From CBDESN01 sp965242495 (GTDB lineage: Bacteria > Pseudomonadota > Alphaproteobacteria > MPNO01), in contig OZ251446.1 of assembly GCA_965242495.1 (NCBI GenBank), positions 1-64,000 on the forward strand: a stretch of DNA of 64,000 nucleotides, written 5' to 3'. Position 1 is the first letter of the stretch; each line of letters begins with the position of its first letter. This document shows, piece by piece, positions 54,152 to 61,749 of the stretch. The translations under genes and the position numbers were made by a program. The notes beneath the pieces were generated by a model, which worked only from the letters and a program-made list of their open reading frames with translations, searched no databases and had not been told where the DNA came from.

Positions 54152-54619
54152 ATGGACAGTTTGGAAACACCGGACGTACTCGAGGCGATCGACATTCAGC
54201 GGGTCATGGAGTTGCTTCCGCACCGTTACCCGTTCCTCATGGTCGATCGGATGGTCGATATCGTCCGCGGCGTGCGGGCTACCGGCATCAAGAACGTCAG
54301 CGTCAACGAGCCGTATTTCCAAGGCCATTTCCCGCACCACAAGGTCATGCCCGGGGTGCTCGTCATCGAGTCGATGGCGCAGACCGCGGCGGCCCTCGTG
54401 GTCCACAGCCTGGGACCGGAATGCGAGGGCCGGCTGGTCTATTTCATGTCGATCGACAACGCGCGCTTCCGCAAGCCGGTCGTGCCCGGCGATACCCTCC
54501 ACGTCCGCGTCGAAAAGCTCCACCGCCGCGGCAATGTCTGGAAGTTCCACGGCAAGGCGGTGGTAGGAGATACGGTCGTGGCCGAAGCGACCTACGCGGC
54601 CATGATCCTCGACCACTGA
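54152..54619 (+). CDS. fabZ: 3-hydroxyacyl-[acyl-carrier-protein] dehydratase FabZ
   Basis: A 155-residue hot-dog-fold dehydratase of fatty acid synthesis. The catalytic H59 and E73 lie in 'FQGHFPHHKVMPGVLVIESMAQ'. 'LLPHRYPFLMVDRM' and 'DNARFRKPVVPGD' are conserved. ATG 54152 is used; GTG 54146, overlapping the lpxD stop, is possible. lpxA starts directly after its stop. Confidence 0.96.
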   Translation: MDSLETPDVLEAIDIQRVMELLPHRYPFLMVDRMVDIVRGVRATGIKNVSVNEPYFQGHFPHHKVMPGVLVIESMAQTAAALVVHSLGPECEGRLVYFMSIDNARFRKPVVPGDTLHVRVEKLHRRGNVWKFHGKAVVGDTVVAEATYAAMILDH

Positions 54620-55420
54620 ATGGCCGGGATCCACGCCGCCGCGATCGTCGATAGCGGAGCCGAGCTGGGAACGGGCGTGACGGTCGGGCCGTACTGCGTC
54701 GTCGGCCCCGGCGTGTCCCTGGGCGACGGCGTCGAGCTGATTTCGCACGTGGCGATCGCCGGCCGGACGACGGTGGGCGGCGGCACGCGGATCCACCCCT
54801 TCGCCTCGATCGGCCATCCGCCGCAGGACCTCAAATACCGGGGCGAGCCGACCGACCTCGTGATCGGGGCCAACAACGTCGTCCGCGAGCACGTGACCAT
54901 GAATCCCGGCACCGAGGGCGGCGGCGGCGTGACCCGGGTCGGCGACGACTGCCTGTTCATGGTCGGCGCCCACGTCGCGCATGACTGCAAGGTCGGGAAC
55001 CGCGTCGTCATGGCCAACAACGCGACCCTCGGCGGCCATGTCGCGGTCGACGATTTCGCCGTTCTCGGCGGCTTGTCGGCCGTCCATCAGTTCTGCCGCA
55101 TCGGCCGCCACGCCATGGTGGGCGGCATGACCGGGGTCGAGCAGGACGTCATCCCCTACGGCGCCGTCACCGGGAATCGGGCGAAACTCGCCGGCCTCAA
55201 CGTGGTCGGCATGCGGCGGCGCGGCTTCTCGCGGGCCGAGGTGGACGCGCTGCGCAAGGCCTACCGCCTTCTGTTCGCCGAGGAGGGGACGATGGCCGAA
55301 CGGCTGCGCGACGTGGCCGAGATGTACAAGGACGACGCCGCGGTGATGGACATCGTCGGCTTCATCCGCGCCGATTCGTCGCGGGCGATCTGTCAACCCA
55401 AAGCGGGGCATGCGGGCTAA
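54620..55420 (+). CDS. lpxA: UDP-N-acetylglucosamine acyltransferase
   Basis: A 266-residue trimeric beta-helix enzyme for the first step of lipid A synthesis. The catalytic His is H121 in 'VGAHVAHDCKVGNRV'. 'IGHPPQDLKYRGEPTDLVIGANNVVREHVTMNPGT' and 'GLNVVGMRRRGFSRAEVDALRKAYRLLF' are typical. The start abuts fabZ, and the end overlaps lpxI by 11 bp. Confidence 0.96.
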   Translation: MAGIHAAAIVDSGAELGTGVTVGPYCVVGPGVSLGDGVELISHVAIAGRTTVGGGTRIHPFASIGHPPQDLKYRGEPTDLVIGANNVVREHVTMNPGTEGGGGVTRVGDDCLFMVGAHVAHDCKVGNRVVMANNATLGGHVAVDDFAVLGGLSAVHQFCRIGRHAMVGGMTGVEQDVIPYGAVTGNRAKLAGLNVVGMRRRGFSRAEVDALRKAYRLLFAEEGTMAERLRDVAEMYKDDAAVMDIVGFIRADSSRAICQPKAGHAG

Positions 55421-56270
55421 GCTCGGAATCGTCGCCGGCGGCGGGCCGCTGCCGGGGCGGCTGGTCGCGGCGTGTCGGGCGGACGGGCGCGCGGTCTTCG
55501 TGCTCGCCCTCTCCGGCCAGGCCGACGAGCGCATGCTGCCGTCGCCGCCGGATGCGCGGATTCGCATCGACCGGGCCGGGCGCGGCATCGCGCTGCTGCG
55601 GGAGGCGGGGGTGGCGGAGGTCGTCTTCGCCGGCAAGGTGCGGCGGCCGGCGCTGCACGAGCTGCGCCCCGACGGGTGGACGGCGAAATTCCTGGCCCGG
55701 ATCGGCCGGGCGTATTTCGGCGAGGATTCGCTCGCCTCGGCGTTGGCGCGCGAGATCGAAAAGGAAGGCTTCTCCGTCGTCGGGCCGGAAACGGTGATCG
55801 AGGATCTGATCGCCGGAGAGTCGCTTCTGGGCGCCGTCGTCCCCGACCGGCAGGCGCAGTCCGACGTCGCGCGCGGCGTCGAGGTCGCGCGCGCGATCGG
55901 CGGGCTCGATATCGGCCAGTCCGCCATCGTGCAGCAGGGCGTCGTGCTCGGCGTCGAGGCCGCCGAGGGCACCGACGCCTTGATCGAGCGCTGCGGCGGC
56001 ATCCGGTTCGACGGTCCCGGCGGGGTCCTGGTCAAGGTGAGCAAGCCGGGGCAGGAGCGCCGGATCGACCTGCCGGTGATCGGCCCGGCGACGGTCGCCG
56101 CGGCCGCGGCCGCCGGCTTGCGCGGCATCGCGATCGAGGCCGGTCGCGCGCTGGTCGTCGAGCGCGAGGCGACGGTGCGCGCGGCCGACGAAGCCGGGAT
56201 TTTTCTGATCGGCGTCGGCCCGCAGGCGACGGCCGATGAGAAATGCGGACCGGCCCCCTCGTCTTCCTGA
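55410..56270 (+). CDS. lpxI: UDP-2,3-diacylglucosamine diphosphatase LpxI
   Basis: A 286-residue LpxI (DUF1009), the alphaproteobacterial replacement for LpxH. It hydrolyses UDP-2,3-diacylglucosamine to lipid X. 'KLGIVAGGGPLPGRLVAACR' starts it. 'LDIGQSAIVQQGVVLGVEAAEGTDALIERCG' and 'GVLVKVSKPGQERRIDLPVIGPATV' carry the family signatures, including the catalytic-region 'EGTD'. It overlaps lpxA by 11 bp and lpxB by 28 bp. Confidence 0.95.
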   Translation: MRAKLGIVAGGGPLPGRLVAACRADGRAVFVLALSGQADERMLPSPPDARIRIDRAGRGIALLREAGVAEVVFAGKVRRPALHELRPDGWTAKFLARIGRAYFGEDSLASALAREIEKEGFSVVGPETVIEDLIAGESLLGAVVPDRQAQSDVARGVEVARAIGGLDIGQSAIVQQGVVLGVEAAEGTDALIERCGGIRFDGPGGVLVKVSKPGQERRIDLPVIGPATVAAAAAAGLRGIAIEAGRALVVEREATVRAADEAGIFLIGVGPQATADEKCGPAPSSS

Positions 56271-57436
56271 TCGCCGGCGAGCCGTCGGGCGATGCGATCG
56301 GCGCCCGGCTGATGACGGCCCTCCGTTCGCGGAGCGATGGCGGCGCGCGCTTCGTCGGCGTCGGCGGCGCGGCGATGGCCGCCCAGGGACTCGCGAGCCT
56401 GTTTCCCCTCTCGGACCTGACGGTGTTCGGCCTCGCCGATCCGTGGCGCCGCGCGCCCACCCTGATTCGCCGCGTCCGCCAGACCAGAGCCGCGATCGAG
56501 TCATGCCGCCCGGACGCGGTCGTCTCGATCGACGCGCAGGATTTCTGCCTCGCCGTCTTGCGGCGGCTGCGCGGCGTCGACGCCCCGTTGATCCACTACG
56601 TCGCGCCCACGGTCTGGGCGTGGCGTCCCGGCCGCGTGCGCGCCTATGCGAAGACGTTCGATCACCTGATGGCGCTGTTGCCGTTCGAGCCGCCGTTGTT
56701 CCGGAGGGCCGGTTTGCCCTGCACCTTCGTCGGCCATCCCGTTCTCGAATGCGGCGCCGACCGGGCGGACGGCGGGGCGTTCCGCGCCCGGCGCGGGATC
56801 GCTCCCGATACGCCGCTGCTATGCGTGCTGCCCGGCAGCCGGCGGAGCGAGCTGGACCGGATGTTGAAGCCGTTCGCGGGCGCGGCGCGAATTCTCGCCG
56901 GGACGTTCCCGCGGCTCGAAGCGGTCGTCCCGGCCGCGCCCGGTCTGGGCGGGCGGCTGTCCGCCGCCTGCGCGGACTGGCCGATCCCCTGTCTCGTCGT
57001 CGCCGACGACGCCGAGAGATACCAGGCGATGGCGGCGTGCGACGCCGCGCTCGCCGCCTCCGGGACGGTGACGCTGGAACTCGCCCTCGCCGGCGCGCCG
57101 ATGGTCGTCGGCCATCGTCTCGGCCCGCTGAGCTACGCCGTCGTCAAGCGGCTCGCCCTCGTCCGTTTCGTGACGCTCGTCAACCTGCTGCTCGACAGGG
57201 CGGTCGTCCCGGAACTGTTGCAACGCAGCTGCGAACCGGCGCATCTTGCCGACAGGCTCGCGGTTCTTCTGGAGAACCGGCAGGCGCGGGCCGAACAGCT
57301 CGCGGCCGGTCGCGAGGCCCTCGACATGCTTCGCCCCGGCGGCCCTTCCCCCAGCGACCGGGCGGCGGAGGTCGTGCTCGATGCGATCGCCGCCGGAGCG
57401 CGGCGCGCCGCCCGACCGACAGGAGCCGACGCATGA
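56243..57436 (+). CDS. lpxB: Lipid-A-disaccharide synthase
   Basis: A 397-residue GT19 glycosyltransferase that joins lipid X to UDP-diacylglucosamine. 'IAGEPSGDAIGARLM', 'GLADPWRRAPTLIRRVRQTRAAI', 'SIDAQDFCLAVLRRLR', 'HYVAPTVWAWRPGRVRAYAKTFDHLMALLPFEP', 'PGSRRSEL' and 'ASGTVTLELAL' are conserved. It overlaps lpxI at its start, and gloA starts inside its last codons. Confidence 0.95.
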   Translation: MRTGPLVFLIAGEPSGDAIGARLMTALRSRSDGGARFVGVGGAAMAAQGLASLFPLSDLTVFGLADPWRRAPTLIRRVRQTRAAIESCRPDAVVSIDAQDFCLAVLRRLRGVDAPLIHYVAPTVWAWRPGRVRAYAKTFDHLMALLPFEPPLFRRAGLPCTFVGHPVLECGADRADGGAFRARRGIAPDTPLLCVLPGSRRSELDRMLKPFAGAARILAGTFPRLEAVVPAAPGLGGRLSAACADWPIPCLVVADDAERYQAMAACDAALAASGTVTLELALAGAPMVVGHRLGPLSYAVVKRLALVRFVTLVNLLLDRAVVPELLQRSCEPAHLADRLAVLLENRQARAEQLAAGREALDMLRPGGPSPSDRAAEVVLDAIAAGARRAARPTGADA

Positions 57437-57849
57437 CCACGAACGACACCGGGAACTTCCGCTTTCTGCATACGATGATTCGCGTGCTCGACCTCGAGAA
57501 GTCGATCGACTTCTATACCCGCCATCTGGGCATGAAGCTGTTGCGCCGGCGCGACTTCCCCGACGGCAGGTTCACCCTGGCGTTTCTCGGCTATGGCGAC
57601 GAGGCCGGCAATACGGTGATCGAGCTCACCCACAACTGGGATCAGGAGCAGGCCTACGACCTCGGCTCCGCCTTCGGACATCTCGCGGTCGCCGTGCCCG
57701 ACGTGGGCCGGACCTGCGAACGGTTGGCGCAAGACGGCGTGCGCATCCCCAGGCCGCCGGGGCCGATGAAGTTCGGCGGCAGTTCGACGGTCATGGCGTT
57801 CGTCGAGGACCCGGACGGGTATCGTATCGAGTTGATCCAGCGCGCCTGA
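57433..57849 (+). CDS. gloA: Lactoylglutathione lyase (glyoxalase I)
   Basis: A 138-residue vicinal-oxygen-chelate enzyme that isomerises the methylglyoxal-glutathione adduct. The four metal ligands are present: H13 ('FLHTMIRV'), E64 ('NTVIELTHNW'), H83 ('FGHLAVAV') and E133 ('YRIELIQ'). 'IDFYTRHLGMKLLRRRDFPDGRFTLAFLGYG' is typical. It overlaps lpxB by 4 bp and ends the plus-strand supercluster. Its last 54 bases are the first unit of a tandem repeat that continues beyond the stop. Confidence 0.95.
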   Translation: MTTNDTGNFRFLHTMIRVLDLEKSIDFYTRHLGMKLLRRRDFPDGRFTLAFLGYGDEAGNTVIELTHNWDQEQAYDLGSAFGHLAVAVPDVGRTCERLAQDGVRIPRPPGPMKFGGSSTVMAFVEDPDGYRIELIQRA

Positions 57850-57978
57850 CTCGGCGGCGTTCGTCGGGGATCGGGGCGGGTATCGTGTCGAGTTGATCCG
57901 GCGCGCCTGCCTCGGCGGCGTTCGTCGGGGATCCGGGCGGGTACCGTGTCGAGTTGATCCGGCGCGCCTGCCTCAGCG
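57796..57978 (+). repeat. Three 61-bp tandem units made from the gloA 3' end
   Basis: Units begin with GCGTTCGTCG at 57796, 57857 and 57918, and a partial GCGTTCGG follows at 57979. Each holds 'CGAGTTGATCC' and 'GCGCGCCTG'. The first unit is the functional end of gloA, including its stop. Units 2 and 3 lie between gloA and gltA and are more like each other (GTGTCGAG, ATCCGGCG, CTGCCTC) than like unit 1. Sixty-one is not a multiple of three, so only unit 1 is in frame. The array ends over the last codons of gltA. Confidence 0.9.
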
Positions 57979-59304
57979 GCGTTCGGACAACGGCGCGAAC
58001 TCCCGCCGGCTCGGGCCGGTATAGAGCTGCCGCGGCCGTCCGATCCTCTGGTTGGGGTCCTCGATCATCTCGTTCCACTGGGCGACCCAGCCGACCGTGC
58101 GCGCCACGGCGAAGATCACCGTGAACATGCTTTCGGGGATGCCGATCGCCCGGAAGATGATCCCCGAATAGAAGTCCACGTTCGGGTAGAGTTTGCGCCG
58201 GACGAAGTACTCGTCCTCGAGCGCGATCCGTTCGAGCTCCATCGCCAGGTTGAGCAGCGGCTCCTCCTTGACGCCCAGCTCGTCCAGCACTTCGTGGCAG
58301 GTCTCGCGCATCAGCGTCGCCCGCGGGTCGTAATTCTTGTAGACGCGATGCCCGAAACCCATCAGGCGGAACGCATCGTCCGGGTCCTTCGCCCGCCCGA
58401 TGTATTCCGGAATCCGATCCCGGCCGCCGATCTCCTTGAGCATGTTGAGCACCGCCTCGTTGGCCCCGCCATGGGCGGGGCCCCACAGGCTGGCGATTCC
58501 GGCGGCGATGCAGGCGAACGGGTTGGCGCCGCTCGATCCGGCGAGGCGGACCGTCGACGTCGAGGCGTTCTGCTCGTGATCCGCGTGGAGGATCAGGATA
58601 CGGTCCATCGCCCGCGCGACCACCGGGTTGACGTGGTAGGTCTCGCACGGGGTCGCGAACATCGTGTGCAGGAAGTCCTCGGCGTAGTTCAGGTCGTTGC
58701 GCGGATACATGAAGGGCTGGCCCAGCGAGTATTTGAACGCCCAGGCCGCGATCGTCGGCATCTTCGCGATCAGCCGATAGGACGCCACCATGCGCTGATG
58801 GGCGTCGGCGATGTCGGTGCTGTCGTGATAGAACGCCGAAAGCGCGCCGACCGCCCCGCACATGATCGCCATCGGGTGAGCGTCCCGACGGAAGCCGTCA
58901 TAGAACTTGTGCAGCTGCTCGTGCACCATCGTGTGGTGGGTGATGTCGTGCACGAAGCGCGCCTTCTGCTCGGCATTGGGCAGTTCGCCGTACAGCAGCA
59001 GATAGCACACTTCGGGAAAGTCGCTCTGGGTCGCCAGCTGCTCGATCGGATAGCCCCGATGCAGCAGGATGCCGGCTTCGCCGTCGATATAGGTGATCTT
59101 CGATTCGCAGCTCCCGGTCGACGTATAGCCCGGATCGTAGGTGAAGCAGTCGCTCTCCGCGTACAGCTTGCGGATGTCGATGACCCGGGGCCCCACGGTC
59201 CCGCGCAGGGTCGGCAGCGCGATCTCCTTGCCCGTCGCATGATCGACGAGGGTCATGCCCTCCTGAGGCGGGCTGGCGACCGGGGCCGACATGTCCTGGC
59301 TCAT
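57973..59304 (-). CDS. gltA: Citrate synthase
   Basis: A 443-residue type I citrate synthase that condenses acetyl-CoA with oxaloacetate to start the TCA cycle. 'TYDPGYTSTGSCESKITYIDGEAGILLHRGYPIEQLA', 'LILHADHEQNASTSTVRLAGSSGANPFACIAAGIASLWGPAHGGANEAVL' and 'MGFGHRVYKNYDPRA' contain the catalytic His and Asp region. ATG 59304 gives a typical start ('MSQDMSAPVA'). The final 'SERR' and stop lie at the edge of the gloA-derived tandem repeat. It has its own promoter at 59363-59391. Confidence 0.96.
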   Translation of the reverse strand: MSQDMSAPVASPPQEGMTLVDHATGKEIALPTLRGTVGPRVIDIRKLYAESDCFTYDPGYTSTGSCESKITYIDGEAGILLHRGYPIEQLATQSDFPEVCYLLLYGELPNAEQKARFVHDITHHTMVHEQLHKFYDGFRRDAHPMAIMCGAVGALSAFYHDSTDIADAHQRMVASYRLIAKMPTIAAWAFKYSLGQPFMYPRNDLNYAEDFLHTMFATPCETYHVNPVVARAMDRILILHADHEQNASTSTVRLAGSSGANPFACIAAGIASLWGPAHGGANEAVLNMLKEIGGRDRIPEYIGRAKDPDDAFRLMGFGHRVYKNYDPRATLMRETCHEVLDELGVKEEPLLNLAMELERIALEDEYFVRRKLYPNVDFYSGIIFRAIGIPESMFTVIFAVARTVGWVAQWNEMIEDPNQRIGRPRQLYTGPSRREFAPLSERR

Positions 59305-59362
59305 CCTGGCTTCTCCCTGCAATCGCCTGCGCGCCGCCGAGGGCGGACCGCCGCCGCCGGGC

Positions 59363-59391
59363 AGGATAGCGGCATCGACCCCGCGGCGCAA
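59363..59391 (-). promoter_or_regulatory. Sigma-70-type promoter of gltA
   Basis: On the minus strand TTGCGC (59391-59386) and TATCCT (59368-59363) are spaced by exactly 17 bases, about 58 bp upstream of the gltA ATG. It occupies the short gap between gltX and gltA. Confidence 0.65.
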
Positions 59392-59399
59392 TTTTCGGG

Positions 59400-60815
59400 C
59401 TAACCCGGGCCGGGCCGCGTCAGCGCGTCGTCCAGCCGGCCGAGCGTCTCCTCCCGCCCCAATATCCGGGCGACCTCGAAGATGCCGGGCGACGCCGCGG
59501 ATCCGGTCAGCGCCGCGCGCATCGGCTGGGCGATCCGGCCGAGCTTGACGCCCGCGTCCTCCGCCGACGCCCGGACCGCGGCCTCGATCTCCGGCGCCGT
59601 CCAGTCCGCGACTCCGGCAAGCGTCCGGCGCAGCCCGGACAGCTGCGCCAAGGCGGGCTCGTCGAGCAGCCGCCTCGCCCGCTCGTCGATGTCCAGCGGG
59701 CGGCGGCGAAGGTAGAACAGGGCCGTTTCCGCCAGCTCGACGACCGTCTTGGCGCGCTGCTTCAGTTCGGCCATGCCGGCCAGGAGCCGCGCCCGGCCTT
59801 GCGCGTCCGGCGCCTCCCCGAGGAGCTTCTCGAAATGGGGCCGGGCCAGTTCGATCAGCCGCAGGTCGTCCATCCGGCGGAGGTAATGCGCATTCAGGCT
59901 GGTCAGACGGTCGAGGTCGAACCGCGCCGCGCCGCGTCCGACGCCTCCGAGGTCGAACCATTCGACGGCTTGTTCGCGGCCGATGATCTCGTCGTCGCCG
60001 TGGCTCCAGCCGAGCCGGAGCAGACAGTTGCGCAGCGCCTCGGGCAGGAAGCCCATTTCGCGATATTCCCCCACCGCGAGCGCGCCATGGCGCTTGGATA
60101 GTTTCGCCCCGTCCGCCCCATGGATCAGCGGGATGTGGGCGTGGATCGGCGGCTCCCAGCCGATGCTCCGCAGCAACTGGGTCTGGCGGAAGGCGTTCGT
60201 CAGGTGGTCGTCGCCGCGGATGACGTGCGTGACCCCCATGTCGTGGTCGTCCACGACCACCGACAGCATGTAGGTGGGCGTGCCGTCGGCGCGCAACAGC
60301 ACCATGTCGTCCAGCTGCCGGTTGGCGACCCGCACCGGCCCCTGGACGGCGTCTTCGACGACGGTCTCGCCGTCGCGCGGCGCCTTGAATCGGATCGTCG
60401 GATCCACGTCCGCCGGCGCCTCGGCGGGGTCCCGGTCGCGCCAGCGGCCGTCATAGAGCATCGCCCGGCCCTCGGCGCGGGCGGCGGCCCGCATCTCGTC
60501 GAGCTCCGCCGGCGTGCAATAGCAGCGATAGGCCCCGCCTTGGTCCAGCAGCCGGCGGGCGACCTCGGCGTGGCGTTCGGCGCGGCCGGACTGGTAGACC
60601 GGCTCGTCGTCCCAATCGAGGCCGAGCCAGCCGAGCCCGTCGAGGATCGCGTCGATCGCCTCCTGCGTCGAACGCCGCCGGTCCGTGTCTTCCATGCGCA
60701 GCAGGAACCTGCCGCGGTGGCGCCGCGCGAAGAGCCAGTTGAACAGCGCAGTCCGCGCGCCGCCGATATGCAGAAACCCGGTGGGCGAAGGGGCGAAGCG
60801 CGTGGTCACCGACAT
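59400..60815 (-). CDS. gltX: Glutamyl-tRNA synthetase
   Basis: A 471-residue class I synthetase. The HIGH-type motif is 'FAPSPTGFLHIGGARTALFNW' near the N-terminus, and the KMSKS-type motif is 'KLSKRHG' near residue 238. 'LLRMEDTDRRRSTQEAIDAILDGLGWLGLDWDDEPVYQS' and 'VIRGDDHLTN' are conserved. ATG 60815 is used because the conserved core starts within four residues; longer frames run into repeat DNA. Upstream there is no gene for over 900 bp. Confidence 0.96.
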   Translation of the reverse strand: MSVTTRFAPSPTGFLHIGGARTALFNWLFARRHRGRFLLRMEDTDRRRSTQEAIDAILDGLGWLGLDWDDEPVYQSGRAERHAEVARRLLDQGGAYRCYCTPAELDEMRAAARAEGRAMLYDGRWRDRDPAEAPADVDPTIRFKAPRDGETVVEDAVQGPVRVANRQLDDMVLLRADGTPTYMLSVVVDDHDMGVTHVIRGDDHLTNAFRQTQLLRSIGWEPPIHAHIPLIHGADGAKLSKRHGALAVGEYREMGFLPEALRNCLLRLGWSHGDDEIIGREQAVEWFDLGGVGRGAARFDLDRLTSLNAHYLRRMDDLRLIELARPHFEKLLGEAPDAQGRARLLAGMAELKQRAKTVVELAETALFYLRRRPLDIDERARRLLDEPALAQLSGLRRTLAGVADWTAPEIEAAVRASAEDAGVKLGRIAQPMRAALTGSAASPGIFEVARILGREETLGRLDDALTRPGPG

Positions 60816-60899
60816 GGCGTGTCGCTCGAAAGGTGGACGGAAACGGGCGCCGTCTGGCCCGCAATTCTCATACCGCGGAGCAAGAGTCCGCGCCAACCA

Positions 60900-61740
60900 T
60901 CCGTCATTCCCGCGAAAGCGGGAATCCAGGGCGGGCAAGGACGGGTCCTTGGCGTCCGCCCCGAGCCGCCGTCACAGGCCCTTCGTCCCCACGAAAGCAG
61001 GAATCGGGATGCGAATATGGATTCCCGCTTTCGAGTGTGTGAAGAAACCCCAAGACCTGTGGTCTATCCAGTCGATTCACCACATTTGACCCATATATGT
61101 TCCTCATATAGACCATTTATGTTTCTATCGACACGGCGAAAATTCCGAATTACGCGGATGTCTTGGGATTTCTTCACACACTCTTTCGCGGGAATGACGG
61201 GGTGGGCTGCGATGGCGGGCGAGGGAGGCCATCGGCTCGAGGCGGATACGCCAACCATCCGTCATTCCCGCGAAAGCGGGAATCCAGGGCAGGAAAGGAC
61301 GGGTCCTTGGCGTCCGCCTCGATCCGTCGTCACAGGCCCTTCGGCGGGAATGACGGAGTGGGCTGCGATGACGGGCGAGGGAGGCCATCGGCTCGAGGCG
61401 GATACGCCCCCCCCCCTCGTCATTCCCGCGAAAGCGGGAATCCATACTCGTATCCCGATGCCTGCTTCCGTGGGGACGAGGGGCCTGTGACGACGGCCCG
61501 AGGGAAGCCGTCGGTCGAGGCGGATACGCCCAAAGACCCGTCATTCCCCGCCATGGATTCCCGCTTTCGCGGGAATGACGAGGGGGAGGGCCGCGACGGC
61601 CTCCCTCGGGCCGTCGTCACGGGCCTCCCTCGTCATTCCCCCGCTTTCGCGGGGACAGGCTCCGCGCGCTTGGTCGGCTGAACCGACGCCCACGCGGATA
61701 TCTCGGGATTTCTTCACACGCTCGAAAGCGGGAATCCAGG
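60900..61740. repeat. REP-like mosaic repeat cluster C
   Basis: The gap 60816-61749 has no gene. It contains perfect CCCGCGAAAGCGGG-type cores near 60907, 61267, 61427, 61563 (inverted) and 61641 (inverted), plus several half-hairpins. It also carries 'CATCGGCTCGAGGCGGATAC' modules near 61229 and 61387, 'TCGTCACAGGCCCTTCG' modules, and a half-element with 'GGGATTTCTTCACACGCTCG' at about 61706-61725. A separate MITE-like element is nested in it (61021-61195). Confidence 0.85.
61021..61195. mobile_element. MITE-like element with 36-bp terminal inverted repeats
   Basis: The left end 61021-61056 (ATTCCCGC, TTTC, 'GAGTGTGTGAAGAAACCCCA', AGAC) is nearly the reverse complement of the right end 61160-61195 (GTCT, 'TGGGATTTCTTCACACACTC', TTTC, GCGGGAAT). 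Differences are one G/A and the four-base hairpin loop. The 103-bp centre (61057-61159) is AT-rich, with 'CCATATATGTTCCTCATATA', unlike all DNA around it. No ORF is present. Single right-end halves of the same sequence occur near 34390-34426 and 61696-61733. A transposase source is not in the window. Confidence 0.7.
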
Positions 61741-61749
61741 GCGGACGGG

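Noticed and set aside
57850..57972. A small gene in the gloA-gltA gap
   Set aside because: The sequence is two out-of-frame copies of the gloA 3' end and has no start or ribosome binding site of its own.
60900..61740. Possible CRISPR array in the repeat-rich gap before gltX
   Set aside because: Repeats are irregularly spaced, occur in both orientations, are palindromic cores within longer conserved modules, and no cas genes are present. They fit a REP/MITE family.
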